Source of the DNA: Amycolatopsis tolypomycina
GTDB taxonomy: Bacteria; Actinomycetota; Actinomycetes; Mycobacteriales; Pseudonocardiaceae
DNA: 64,000 bases
Direction: 5' to 3'
Assembly: GCF_900105945.1 (NCBI RefSeq)
Contig: NZ_FNSO01000002.1
Location: 1 to 64,000 of the forward strand
The notes under the pieces were generated by a model. It saw only the letters and a program-made list of their open reading frames with translations. It was not told the origin of the DNA and did not search any database. The translations under genes were made by a program, and so were the position numbers. Positions 1 through 9,017 of the stretch are shown piece by piece. How positions within the stretch are numbered: position 1 is the stretch's first letter; the number at the start of each line of letters is the position of its first letter.

Positions 1-1
1 A

Positions 2-641
2 CCGACGGCAGCGCGGGCGCGGGAGCAGTGGCGGCGCGACGCGTACGCGCACTGGTGGGCGGGCATCGATCACCCCATCGGGGCGATCACGTACTTCCTG
101 CTGACGGCACTCGCCATCTACATGATCCTCGCCCAGACGCACGTCGGGGTGAGCATCGCGCGCATCGCGGCCGCGCTGCCCCGCCTGGTGCAGCTCGACG
201 CCAACTGGATCAACCCGGACGGCCACTACGGCTGGGATCCGGTCCCGGCAGATCTTCCGCAGTGTGTGGCTCTCCATGGCCCTGTACGGGATCATGGTCT
301 CCGGGCTGGCCGTCGTCCTCGGCCTCGGCGGCGGCGGGTGGATCCCGGCCGCGTTCTGGTTCATCCTGCTGTGGATCTACGTCGGCCTGCCGTGGCTCGG
401 CATCCGCAGGATCGAAACCGCCGCCCGGGAGCGCCACATCGCGATCGCCGAGGCCGAGGCGGAAGGCGCCTCGACGAGAGAACTGGACGAGCTCGAAGCG
501 CGCGTGCAGCGCTACCGCAAGGCACGGATCCGGCCGATGCGGCTGGGGAGCTTCGCGCGCATCCCGGTGCTGTTCTCCGTCGCGCTGCCGGTGTTGCTGA
601 ATCTGTTCCAGCCGTACGTGGAGAAGTGGCTCGGCAATTGA
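2..641 (+). pseudogene. Partial membrane protein with an internal frameshift
   Basis: The gene enters from the left edge, so its start is missing. Frame 2 reads a hydrophobic segment (ITYFLLTALAIYMIL) up to GHYGWDPV near position 243; the continuation (RQIFRSVWLSMALYG) is in the next frame and runs to a TGA at 639-641. One extra base in the CCC run near 244-246 explains the break. The joined product has three to four membrane segments, a charged alpha-helical stretch rich in Glu/Ala/Arg, and a C-terminal hydrophobic segment. I do not recognise the family. The break could be a real mutation or a sequencing error; neighbours show the same problem. Confidence 0.55.
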
Positions 642-669
642 ATTGCCGTGGTCCTGGTGCGCTGGGACC

Positions 670-1114
670 ATGGCACGTATGGCACAGAACGCGGCAGCGC
701 GGGAGTGCGTTTTCTGTGCCATCGTGGCGCGCCGGGCCGAGGCCAGCGTGGTGCACGAGGACGAGACCGTCGTCGTCTTCATGGACTTGCACCCCGTGAC
801 GCCCCGGCCACCTCCTCGTCGTGCCCCGCGGGCACGCCGTCGGCCTCGAGGACCTCGACGACGCCACGGCAGGCACGTCTGGTCGGTCGGGCACGACATG
901 GCGCGGGCGTTGCGCCGTTCACGCCTGCGCTGCGCGGGAATCAACGTCCTCGTCTGCGACGGCGAGGTCGCGTTCCAGACCGTCTTCCACTTCCACCTGC
1001 ACGTCATCCCCGCCACGCCGGGGACGGCTGGACCCTCAAGGCCGAGCCGCCGGCCGCGAGCGGTCGCTTCTCGACCGTGACGCGGGAGCGATCAGGGACG
1101 CCATCGCGTCGTGA
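670..1114 (+). pseudogene. HIT-family nucleotide hydrolase, broken by several frameshifts
   Basis: Histidine triad (HIT) proteins hydrolyse nucleoside phosphoramidates or dinucleotides. The start ECVFCAIVARR gives the usual N-terminal Cys pair, and HFHLHVIP near 990-1010 is the HxHxH catalytic triad region. The gene cannot be read in one frame: frame changes are needed near 802 (CCCC run, after HPVTP), near 870, near 1010 (after HVIP) and near 1060. With these corrected, one HIT protein of about 145 residues results, ending at a TGA at 1112-1114. ATG 670 or 679 may be the start. Four breaks in 450 bp are too many for a working gene; either a decayed gene or poor sequence. Confidence 0.6.
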
Positions 1115-1362
1115 TCGCGGGCCTGGGGCACTCGCTCCGGCGTCTCGACCGCGTAGTAGAACCAGGCCGTTCCGTAGTCGTTGGTGGTCTTGACGTACGT
1201 GTACGGATCGCGGTCCTCGAGCGGCCCGCCGGGGCCAGCCCGGGGAGCAGCCGGAGGGCGTGTTCCCCGGCGATCGGGACGTTCACGAACCAGTCGCGGC
1301 ACACGCGGATCCAGAACTCGCAGGACCGGCGGAGAGCGCGAAAGACGTCGTCATCGCGCCAC
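1092..1362 (-). pseudogene. Unknown protein fragment, frame-disrupted
   Basis: On the minus strand two frames in turn look coding. One reads CEFWIRVCRDWFVNVPIAG and HALRLLPGLAP; the next frame continues GGPLEDRDPYTYVKTTND then YGTAWFYYAVETPERVPQ. A single frame change near 1230 joins them. The upstream end abuts the amidase end and the downstream end faces the HIT gene end. The aromatic-rich segments look like genuine protein rather than antisense noise, but I do not recognise the family and no clean start or stop is evident. It belongs to the cluster of broken frames at this end of the window. Confidence 0.4.
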
Positions 1363-2808
1363 CCGGTGCCTGAAAGCCGCCGATCTCCTGCTCCAGCAGT
1401 TCGGCCAGCCGCAGCGGGGTGCGGTCCTCGTACATCGGGCCGATGAGCTGCACCCCGACCGGCAGGCCCTCGGAGAGCGGCCCGCCGGGATCGCCGTGGA
1501 CGGCAAGCCGGGCATCGTCGCCAGACCCGCCCACACGAGCTGGTCGAAGTACGGGTGCGAGGCGCCGTCGATGTCGATGCGCCGCTCCATCGGGTTCGGG
1601 GTGTGGTCGTGGGGGAACGCCGGGGTCGGCGTGATCGGGCACACCACCGCGTCGAACTCGGTGAACAGCCGGCGCCAGCCTTGGCGGTGGCGTTCGCGGC
1701 CGTGGTCTGCCGCCAGCCAGTCGCGGTGGCTGAACTGCAGGGCGCGCAGCCGGACCGCGTCCAGGCTTCGATCTTCCGCGCTCAGTTCCGCCGCCTGGGT
1801 GCGCAGCTGCTCGTCCGAATCGATGGGGAACCGGGCCACCGAACCCGAAATCAGCAGCTGCATGTACAGCGTCGCCGCTTCGGTCAGGTCGGGCAGCAGC
1901 GGGCTGTGCCGCGCGACGCGGGCGCCGCCGTCGGCGAGTGCGGTGGCCACTCGGTGCACTCCCGCCCGCACCGCCGACGACGTCGGGATGAGCGGGTGCT
2001 CCTCGACGACCAGGACGCGGAAATCGCCGAGCCGCTCGCGGCGGGCGGGTGGCAGTTGCAACCGGTGCGCCACGCCGTACGTCAACGGGTCCGGCCCGGC
2101 CATGACGTCGAGCAGGAGCGTCAGGTCGCGGGCGCTGCGGGCCATCGGGCCGACGACGGCCAGGTCCGGCTCGACCGGCCACGCCGGGTCGGCCGGCGGG
2201 ACCATGCCGCGGCCGGCCGCCAGCCCCAGCGTCGGCTTGTGCGCGTGGACGCCGCAGAAATGCGCGGGAGTGCGCAACGAACCGGCGATGTCGGAGGCGA
2301 TGGACAGCGCGCCGAACCCGGCTGCCAGTGCCGCCGCCGATCCGCCGGACGACCCGCCCGGCGTGCGACCGTGCGCCCACGGGTTCTCGGTGGTGCCGTA
2401 GATCTCGTTGAACGTCTGGATGTCCTGCAGCCCCAGCGGCACGTTGGTCTTGCCGAGCACCACCGCGCCCGCGGCCTTGAGCCGCGTCACCTGGACCGCG
2501 TCCCCGGCCGGCACGTGGTCCCGGTGCGGCGGCATGCCCCACGTCGTGGGGAGCCCGGCCATGTCGTAGGACTCCTTGACCGTCACCGGAACCCCGAGCA
2601 GCGGCCGGTCCGCACCCCGCGCGCGGGCCTCGTCGGCGCGGCGCGCGGCGGCCCGCGCCCGGTCGAAGTCCGGTACGCAGATGGCGTTGATCGACGGGTC
2701 GTCACGCTCGATGCGGGCGATCGCCTCGTCGGTCAGTTCCGCCGATGTCACCGCGCCGGCCCGCATCGCGGAAAGCAGCTCTCCTGCGGTTTTGAAACTC
2801 CATTCCAT
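1351..2808 (-). pseudogene. Amidase-signature family amidase with a C-terminal frameshift
   Basis: Amidase-signature enzymes hydrolyse amides through a Ser-cisSer-Lys triad. The catalytic Lys is in VTVKESYD, the Gly/Ser-rich signature is GGSSGGSAAALAAGF, and IASDIAGSLRTPAHFCG carries the nucleophile-side Ser residues. MEWSFKTAGELL at 2808 is the best start; an in-frame Met lies 12 codons upstream. The main frame breaks after GLPSTAIPA near 1487: the conserved end (GGPLSEGLPVGVQLIGP) lies in another frame. Correcting one base gives about 485 residues, normal for the family. The close of the gene is uncertain between 1351 and 1283. It sits in a cluster of frame-disrupted genes. Confidence 0.75.
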
Positions 2809-2980
2809 GAATCCGACGCTATCCGCACGCCGATGGGGGCACAAAATTTCTTTTCGGGCAAATCAATCCCGCGCGGGGCACACGAATTCGCGGATGTCCA
2901 GCACCGGTTTCGATCCAGGGCCACCAACGGGCCCCGGAGGCAGCCGCCGGGCCGCCACTGTCCGAAAAGGACGGCGCCGG

Positions 2981-3355
2981 TCAGGCCGGTTCGAGCGCTT
3001 CGGCGAACCGCAGCGGCAGCAGGCGGATGACGCGCAGCGCGCGGCCGGTGGCGTCGACGCGGACGGTGCAGGCGATCCCCCGCTCGGTGGCGAGCAGGTA
3101 GCCGTGTTCGACGGCCGCGAAGCCCGTGGCGCTGAGGAAGCGCACGCCGCACAGGTCGATCACGAGGTGGGTGAGCGTGCTGGTCGCTCTGGCGGTGATC
3201 AGCTCGCGCAATCGCGGGGCCGTGGCGAGGTCGAGGTCGCCGGCGACCTCGACGACCGCGGTGCCCGGTGCGGGCCGGTGGGTGGTGAGCCGGAGGGCGT
3301 CGGGCAGTTCGACGGGCGAGAGGCTCGTGGACAGCGTGTGCCGGCTGGTGGTCAT
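2981..3355 (-). CDS. STAS-domain protein (anti-sigma factor antagonist-like)
   Basis: A protein of about 124 residues made almost only of a STAS domain, the fold of SpoIIAA-like anti-sigma factor antagonists, which bind and release anti-sigma kinases depending on Ser phosphorylation. GTAVVEVAGDLDLATAPRL is the typical first strand and helix; VIDLCGVRFLSATGFAAV is the phosphorylation loop, with the Ser of LSATG as the likely target. ATG 3355 (MTTSRHTL) is preferred over upstream starts because the extra residues are not STAS-like. No anti-sigma kinase lies beside it, so the partner is unknown. The 170 bases between this gene and the amidase hold nothing recognised. Confidence 0.85.
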   Translation of the reverse strand: MTTSRHTLSTSLSPVELPDALRLTTHRPAPGTAVVEVAGDLDLATAPRLRELITARATSTLTHLVIDLCGVRFLSATGFAAVEHGYLLATERGIACTVRVDATGRALRVIRLLPLRFAEALEPA

Positions 3356-3528
3356 GGTGGCCTGCTTCCCTGGGCCACACCCTAGGTACAGCGCTGAAGT
3401 GAGATCGCGGCGAGGGCCGCGCGACAACGGATGCCCCGAGCGCGGGGGTATCTCGTGCCGGCCGTTGTCTCGACCGCTTCACCCAGCATAGGACATCCGC
3501 GCCCGAGGTGCGGGCTGATCCCACGACA

Positions 3529-3542
3529 TGCTTGAACAAGCA
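3529..3542. promoter_or_regulatory. Possible operator upstream of the F420-type oxidoreductase gene
   Basis: The inverted repeat TGCTTG-AA-CAAGCA lies 65 bases upstream of the start of the luciferase-like gene. It may be a small regulator site; no regulator gene is adjacent, so this is weak. Confidence 0.25.
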
Positions 3543-3606
3543 ACTAGATGGGGGTAGTAGTGGCATCAGGACCAGTAGGGTCCGTTCACACTTCAGGGGA
3601 GAAGCA

Positions 3607-4500
3607 ATGTCACTTGGTTTCAGCCTTCCGGTGTTCGGCAAGGCGGCGGCCACCCCGGGCGGGATCGCGCGGTACGCGCGCGAGGCGGAGCGGGCGGGCG
3701 CGGGCGGCCTCTGGGTCGGTGACCGGCTGTTGTCGCCGGTCGCCCCGGTGGTGTCCTACCCGGGTTACGACACGATGCCCGAGGAGTTCCACACCGCGTA
3801 CGACCCGTTCACCGCGCTGGCGATCGCCGCGGCCGTCACCGAGACCGCGGTCCTCGGCTCCAGCACCATCAACGCGACGCAGTACCAGCCCGCGAACTTC
3901 GCCCGGCTGCTGACCAGCATCGACGTCGCGAGCAACGGCAGGCTGCTGCCCGGCCTCGGCATCGGCTGGTCGCCCGACGAGTACGCGGCGGTCGGCGTGC
4001 CGATGTCCGAGCGCGGCAAGCGGCTCGATGACCTGCTCGACCTCCTCGAGTCGTGGTGGACGAAGGACACCGTGGCGCACGAAGGCGTCGGCTACGCGAT
4101 CGCCGAGTCGCACGTCGCCCTGAAGCCGGTGCGCAAGCCTCCGATCCACCTGGCCGGCTTCGGCGAGAAGTCGCTGCGCCGGGTCGCCGAGCGGGCGGAC
4201 GGCTGGCTCCCGGTCTGGTCGGTGCCCGAGCAGTTCCCCGCGGACGTCATCACCTCGACGCTGGCGAAGCTCCGCGCCGACGCCGAGCAGGCCGGCCGCG
4301 ACCCGCAGGCGCTCGGCGTCGCCCTGCGGGTGAACGCCGCCCCGGGCACGGACGCGGAGACCATCGCCGCGTCGGTCACGAAGATCGTGGAACTCGTCGC
4401 CCCGGACCACACGTTCGTCGACCTCACCTACCTGACGAGCAGCGTGGACGAGCACCTCGACCTCACCGGACGGCTGCTGGAGCTGACCGCCAAGGGCTGA
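3607..4500 (+). CDS. LLM-class F420-dependent oxidoreductase
   Basis: A 297-residue luciferase-like TIM-barrel protein of the actinobacterial F420-dependent class, probably a cytoplasmic redox enzyme using reduced F420 or FMN. MSLGFSLPVFGK begins the barrel, LGSSTINATQYQP and GLGIGWSPDEY are typical strands of this family, and KPPIHLAGFGEKSLRRVAERADGW (read as two conserved pieces) marks the C-terminal half. ATG 3607 follows a clear AGGGGAG ribosome site. Longer in-frame starts are not needed. Substrate cannot be told from sequence. The gene faces the next one tail to tail with a terminator hairpin between. Confidence 0.88.
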   Translation: MSLGFSLPVFGKAAATPGGIARYAREAERAGAGGLWVGDRLLSPVAPVVSYPGYDTMPEEFHTAYDPFTALAIAAAVTETAVLGSSTINATQYQPANFARLLTSIDVASNGRLLPGLGIGWSPDEYAAVGVPMSERGKRLDDLLDLLESWWTKDTVAHEGVGYAIAESHVALKPVRKPPIHLAGFGEKSLRRVAERADGWLPVWSVPEQFPADVITSTLAKLRADAEQAGRDPQALGVALRVNAAPGTDAETIAASVTKIVELVAPDHTFVDLTYLTSSVDEHLDLTGRLLELTAKG

Positions 4501-4510
4501 CGCGCGGCGC

Positions 4511-4541
4511 GGGAGCCCTTCCCGGACCACGGAGGGCTCCC
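4511..4541. terminator. Hairpin terminator between convergent genes
   Basis: Perfect 9-bp arms GGGAGCCCT and AGGGCTCCC with a 13-base loop lie just after the stop of the oxidoreductase gene and just before the end of the convergent gene, so it could end transcription in both directions. Confidence 0.6.
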
Positions 4542-4557
4542 GGTTCGCCGGAGAACG

Positions 4558-5130
4558 CTAGGAAAGCTCGACCAGGTCCAGCAACGTCCGCGCGTAACCG
4601 GTGATCGCGGCCTCCGCCTGGTCCGTTCCTTCGCCCGGCGCGGACGTGCGGTCCAGCACCAGGACTACATTGGACTTCCGGGCGACGAGCACGACCAGGC
4701 TGCCGTGCGCGCTGATCCTCGCCTCGTCGCCGACCCCGCTCACCGGCGTGTCCGCGCCGAGCCGGTACCCGGCGGACGGCCCGTCGTACCGGGTGACGCG
4801 GGACGCCGCCTCCTGCTCGGCTTTCCCGGTGCCGCTTTGGTTTCCCGTTCGCCGGTACAGCGAATACCGCGCCTCGACCTCGGGCGGTCCGGCCCAGGCG
4901 CAGTCGGCGCCCTGGACGTCGCCGGGGCCGGTGAGGCGCGCCGGGCTTCCCGGGGGCAGGCCGGGCAGCCGCGGGCAGGTGCCCGGCAGCGTCGCCGCCT
5001 CGTGCCGGCCCGGCCACCACGCTTCGAGCCAGGGCCGGGAGACCACCGCGAGCGCGGTCACGAGGACCACGGCGGCCAGCGCCGCGCCCCGCACGAACCA
5101 CCGCCGCCGGCTCGGCCCGGCTGCTGTCAT
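4558..5130 (-). CDS. Membrane-anchored hypothetical protein
   Basis: A 190-residue protein with a short Arg-rich N-terminus, one transmembrane segment (residues 14-31, AALAAVVLVTALAVVS) and an extracytoplasmic domain of about 150 residues. That domain has two Cys (GTCPRLPG and ADCAWAG), which could form a disulphide, and a Val/Leu-rich core (SLVVLVARKSNVVLVL). The layout resembles the many small actinobacterial surface proteins of the DUF3558 kind, but it lacks a lipobox and I cannot assign it. It is transcribed towards the F420-type gene. Confidence 0.7.
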   Translation of the reverse strand: MTAAGPSRRRWFVRGAALAAVVLVTALAVVSRPWLEAWWPGRHEAATLPGTCPRLPGLPPGSPARLTGPGDVQGADCAWAGPPEVEARYSLYRRTGNQSGTGKAEQEAASRVTRYDGPSAGYRLGADTPVSGVGDEARISAHGSLVVLVARKSNVVLVLDRTSAPGEGTDQAEAAITGYARTLLDLVELS

Positions 5131-5339
5131 CGGCCCCTCCCGATGTCCTCGTCACCGGCAGCCTAGCCGAACGGGGCAGCGACGCTGGTCCATCCGGGTT
5201 GAACGGACGAAACGGAGTTGACCGCCGGCACACTCGCGCGTTGCCTGGTGTGGCCGGACGAGGGGCCCGGCAGGGGGCGCATGGGGGATCGAGCACGCAT
5301 TCTGTCGTGCGCTAACTGAATAGCAGCCACTAGGGGGTA

Positions 5340-7547
5340 GTGGAATTGTTCCATCGGAAACGCTTTTCCGTGGCCATCGTCATGGCCGCATTACTGGCAT
5401 TGTCCGGACTCACGGTGCAACCGGCCGCGGCCGCCGACTTCGGCACCAAAGCGATCGGGGACGCGGTGGTCGCCACCATCGTGAACCGCGAAAACCACAA
5501 CTGCCTCGACAGCGACTACAACGGCAACGTCTACCTCAACCCGTGCGGCGCGCGGAACTACTTCCAGCACTGGCAGGCGGTGGGCCACACGCTGGTGAAC
5601 GTGCAGACCGGCCGCTGCCTCGACAGCAACAACGCCGGTGACGTCTACACCCTGATCTGCAACAACGGCGAGTACCAGCAGTGGGGCGGCGGCGGCGAGC
5701 ACGTCGTCGGCAACCGGAAGACGCTGCTGGCCGTGACCGCCCTCGACGAGCACGGGGTGCACGCCTACGCCCCGATCGGACTGGAATCGCAGCTCTGGGA
5801 CACGCACCTGACCGAAGGCCTCTGCGACCCCGACCCGCTGACGATGGTGGTCGACGAGATCCTCGAAGACGACTGGACGAAGATCCAGGACACGCAGCAG
5901 AGCACCGAAGGCATCGCCGGGCCGTGGGACTGGAAGGTGACGACGGGCGTCGGCACGCACATCACGGCGACGACGTCCGCCTCGGTCGGCGCGGAATTCG
6001 CCGTCGGGCAGTTCAAGGCGACGGCGTCGGGCACCGTCACCGAAGGCGTCACGCACGACATGACCTACACCGTCGAACGGCCCTTCCACGCCATCATTCC
6101 GCAGGGCCAGGTCATGTACGCCAACTACGGCGCGCACCGGCACAACATCCTGTTCCACTGGCACCGCAGCGCGAAGGACTGCACGGACCTGGAAAGCGGC
6201 CAGTACAAACTCACCGTGCCGTTCGCGCAGGGTTTCTACTGGCGTTGTGAAACGCGCCTGGATCCCGACTGCAGGCGGAAGATCGAAGCGGCGAACAGCG
6301 GGACGCCCAACGCGGCACGGCTCGCGGAGTCGTTCTACCCGTATTACGCCCTGCTCGAACTGGGCCCGCCGACCGAGCCCCCGCCGCCGGTCCGGAAAGC
6401 GACCAGCGTCGCCTACACCGGCCCGACGACCGCGGCCTACCACGACTCCGTCGTCGCGTCGGCGAAGGTCACCAGCGAAGGCAGGCCGGTGGGCGCCGGC
6501 CTGGTCACCTTCACCCTCGGCCGCGGCAGCTGCGTCGCCGGGGTGGGCCCGTCCGGCACCGCGTCCTGCTCGATCGACATCACGGACACGCCGGGCGCGG
6601 CGACGATGCGCGTCAGCTACGGGGGCACGGCCGACTTCTTCCCCAGCAGCACGAGCGCGGCCTTCACCATCACCAAGGCACCGACGAAGCTGGCTTACAC
6701 GGGCACCAAGCACATCGCCAACGGCGAGCCCGCCCGCCTGGCCGCCGTGCTGACCGAGAACGGGCGCCTCACCGGTCCGCTCGCGGGCCGCACGGTGCAC
6801 CTCACCATGGGCCAGGGCGCGACGCAGCAAGCCTGCGACGCGACGACGGACGCCGCCGGGGCCGCGCAGTGCGAGATCGCGTCGCCGGACCAGCCGCTGA
6901 ACGACACCGCGACCGTGCCGGTCGGGGCGAGTTTCGCGGGCGACGAGTTCTACCTGCCGTCCAGCGACGCGGCGCAGGCCCGGCTGCAGTACTACACCGG
7001 GCGGGCCGTCGGGCTCGAGGCCGCGGTGAACCTGCCGCTCCTGCCGCTGAAACTGGGTCCGGCGCCGGACACCGGGCCGGTCCGCACGGCCACGGCGTCG
7101 CGGACCAGCACGCCGTGCACCGCGTCGCTCGGCGTCCTGGTGCTCAACGCCCGCGCGCTGTGCCCGCAGGTCACGACCAGCCTGAAGCCGGGCACGATCA
7201 CGTCCACCGTGCACGTCGACGACGTCCACGTCGGACTGCCGGGCCTGCCGGTGATCGACATCGCCGGGCTGACCGCGACGTCCACCAGCACCTGCACCGG
7301 GACGAGCGGCTCGGCGACGATGACGCTGAAGATCGCCGGCGTCCAGGTGACGGTACCGACCCAGCCGAACAGCACGATCCCCCTCGCCGGCGGCGGCCGG
7401 ATCGTCGTCAACGAGCAGAAACCGGTGCCGGGCAGCGACTTCGGGCTGGCCGAAACCGCCGTGCACATCGTGCAGCCGGGGTTGACGGGCAACCTGGTCG
7501 ACATCACCGTCGGCACCGCGGTGAGCGCGTCGCACCACTGCACGTAG
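5340..7547 (+). CDS. Secreted ricin-lectin / aerolysin-like / Ig-like / choice-of-anchor P protein
   Basis: A 735-residue exported protein. Residues 1-32 are a signal peptide (cut near AAA-ADF). Residues 40-155 look like a ricin-type beta-trefoil: NCLDSD, GRCLDSNNAG and a QQW. Residues 160-330 contain a Ser/Thr-rich alternating stretch (THITATTSASVGAEFAVGQF to THDMTYTVERP) followed by IIPQGQVMY, which resembles the insertion region of aerolysin/ETX-MTX2 pore formers. After a Pro linker (about 342-350) come two Ig-like repeats (350-445, 446-548), each opening with KATSVAYTG or APTKLAYTG. Residues 555-735 match the choice-of-anchor P type. GTG 5340 has an AGGGGG ribosome site. The pore-forming reading is inference; the lectin and anchor readings are firmer. 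Confidence 0.8.
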   Translation: MELFHRKRFSVAIVMAALLALSGLTVQPAAAADFGTKAIGDAVVATIVNRENHNCLDSDYNGNVYLNPCGARNYFQHWQAVGHTLVNVQTGRCLDSNNAGDVYTLICNNGEYQQWGGGGEHVVGNRKTLLAVTALDEHGVHAYAPIGLESQLWDTHLTEGLCDPDPLTMVVDEILEDDWTKIQDTQQSTEGIAGPWDWKVTTGVGTHITATTSASVGAEFAVGQFKATASGTVTEGVTHDMTYTVERPFHAIIPQGQVMYANYGAHRHNILFHWHRSAKDCTDLESGQYKLTVPFAQGFYWRCETRLDPDCRRKIEAANSGTPNAARLAESFYPYYALLELGPPTEPPPPVRKATSVAYTGPTTAAYHDSVVASAKVTSEGRPVGAGLVTFTLGRGSCVAGVGPSGTASCSIDITDTPGAATMRVSYGGTADFFPSSTSAAFTITKAPTKLAYTGTKHIANGEPARLAAVLTENGRLTGPLAGRTVHLTMGQGATQQACDATTDAAGAAQCEIASPDQPLNDTATVPVGASFAGDEFYLPSSDAAQARLQYYTGRAVGLEAAVNLPLLPLKLGPAPDTGPVRTATASRTSTPCTASLGVLVLNARALCPQVTTSLKPGTITSTVHVDDVHVGLPGLPVIDIAGLTATSTSTCTGTSGSATMTLKIAGVQVTVPTQPNSTIPLAGGGRIVVNEQKPVPGSDFGLAETAVHIVQPGLTGNLVDITVGTAVSASHHCT

Positions 7548-7553
7548 CCGGAT

Positions 7554-7584
7554 CGCCCCTCGGACCTGTCCGGTCCGAGGGGCG
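7554..7584 (+). terminator. Strong hairpin terminator
   Basis: Perfect 13-bp arms CGCCCCTCGGACC and GGTCCGAGGGGCG with a 5-base loop start seven bases after the stop of the secreted lectin-like protein gene. This isolates it from the following operon. Confidence 0.75.
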
Positions 7585-7714
7585 CCACCCGGCCCGTCCC
7601 TGGTGGGCGTAGGACGACGCTTCGGTGAGCACCAGGCCGGGACCCGTGGGGGTGTAACGCGGGCTGACCCGTTCGACGACTCCCCGCGGTGACGGGTCCT
7701 CGAAGGGTTGTGGC

Positions 7715-9007
7715 TTGCTGACCGAAGACGCACACCGGCGGATGACCGAGACGCTGCGCCGGGTGGAAGGCGAACCCGCGCCGGACTCGTTCCCCGTGCA
7801 GGTGCGGTGGGACCCGGCCGCACGCCGGCTGCGTTGGGTGTGCCGGCGGCACTTCGCGGGGGAGCTGAGGTCGGCGCTCGCCGTGCGGCCCCTGTTCGCC
7901 GCCGGATCCCGCATCGGGGCCGCGCCCGGCGACGAACGCTCCGCCTTGCTCGGGCGGTACGCCCGGTGGTGCGGGCGCGGAGCCCGGCTGAAGTCGCACC
8001 TCGACCTTTTCGACGAGGCCGTACCCGCGGTGCTGGCGGCAGTCTTCGTGGTTTCAGCCGTCGTGGCGCCCCTGTGTCTGTGGGGTCCGGGGAATCTCGG
8101 CCGGGTCCTGCTCGCCGGCGAGCTGGTGATGGTCTTCGCCACCGTGATCATCTCGTCCGCCGGCGTCGAGGAAACCCGTGCCGACCGCGCCGCGACCCTC
8201 TTCACCCTGGCGCTCATCGCCGGTGGCGAGGCAGCCACCCTGACCCTCGGCGGGTCGTGGACCATTTCGGTGGGAGACACCTCCGTCGAGTGGTCGCGGC
8301 CCCTCGGCCTGCTGCTCCTGCTCGGCTCGTGTCTCCTGCCGATCTTCTTCTTCGCCCTCTTGGCCTTCGCCGGCTCGTGCGCCTCGAGTCTGTTCGGCAG
8401 GTACGCCGGCCGCGAGGGGCCGGCCGAGCTGGCTCTCTTTTCCCTCGCACTCGCGCTGGCGCAGCTGGTCGACCGCGCACCCGGCGAACGGCGGCTGCCG
8501 TCGGCCGCGCAGCTGCGGTCCGTGGCCACCTGCATCGAGGGCTTGGGCCGGGACGTCGACCTCCCGGACGCCCGGCACCGGCGCGTGTTCCGCGGCCGGA
8601 TCCGGTCGGCGGCGGAGGCCGTGCGAGAGAAGGCTCTTTGGGTGGCGCTGCCGAAGGCCGACACGCAGGCCGCGTTGCGCAGCTTCGTCGTCGAGCTGAT
8701 GACGACCGTCCTCGACGGCACCTACGACGAGCTACCGGATTCACCCGCCACGAAGTGGCACAGGGTGCGGGCGGTCGTCGTCTTCCTGCGCGCGCTGGTG
8801 ATCGGGGCGCTCCCGATCGGCGTGCTCTGGCTCATCCACCGCTTCGGCGTGCAGCTCCCCAGTCCGGTGGGCGCCACGGCTACGCTCTTCGCTGTGCTGT
8901 GGGCGTTCGTCACGCTGCTCATGGTCGTGGACCCCGCCCTGCGTGAACGCGCCGACCTCGTCCGGAGCGTCACCGGATTGCTCTCCGGATCCAAGCCGGA
9001 GAAGTGA
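7715..9007 (+). CDS. Polytopic membrane protein, first gene of vWA-kinase operon
   Basis: A 430-residue protein. Residues 1-90 are soluble; about six membrane segments follow, a pair near 95-150 (PAVLAAVFVVSAVVAPLCLW), two near 160-225 (GLLLLLGSCLLPIFFFALLA), and two near the C-terminus (LVIGALPIGVLWLI, LFAVLWAFVTLLMVV), with a cytosolic domain of about 130 residues between. TTG 7715 is chosen because AAGGG precedes it at good spacing; ATG 7742 is the alternative. It is followed after 10 bases by the vWA gene, so it is the likely head of a four-gene operon. I do not recognise the family. Confidence 0.75.
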   Translation: MLTEDAHRRMTETLRRVEGEPAPDSFPVQVRWDPAARRLRWVCRRHFAGELRSALAVRPLFAAGSRIGAAPGDERSALLGRYARWCGRGARLKSHLDLFDEAVPAVLAAVFVVSAVVAPLCLWGPGNLGRVLLAGELVMVFATVIISSAGVEETRADRAATLFTLALIAGGEAATLTLGGSWTISVGDTSVEWSRPLGLLLLLGSCLLPIFFFALLAFAGSCASSLFGRYAGREGPAELALFSLALALAQLVDRAPGERRLPSAAQLRSVATCIEGLGRDVDLPDARHRRVFRGRIRSAAEAVREKALWVALPKADTQAALRSFVVELMTTVLDGTYDELPDSPATKWHRVRAVVVFLRALVIGALPIGVLWLIHRFGVQLPSPVGATATLFAVLWAFVTLLMVVDPALRERADLVRSVTGLLSGSKPEK

Positions 9008-9017
9008 GGAGTGCGGA

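Noticed and set aside
3420..3472. 8-bp inverted repeat GACAACGG / CCGTTGTC upstream of the STAS gene
   Set aside because: Arms are short and about 30 bases apart; not distinguishable from chance in GC-rich sequence.
7590..7714. Minus-strand segment reading VVERVSPRYTPTGPG and LVLTEASSYAHQG
   Set aside because: It looks somewhat protein-like and lies outside the neighbouring genes, but has no start, stop or recognised family; it may be a relic too short to support.
5391..7823. An 810-codon minus-strand frame
   Set aside because: Antisense shadow of the secreted lectin-like protein gene; Arg/Asp/Val-rich without structure.
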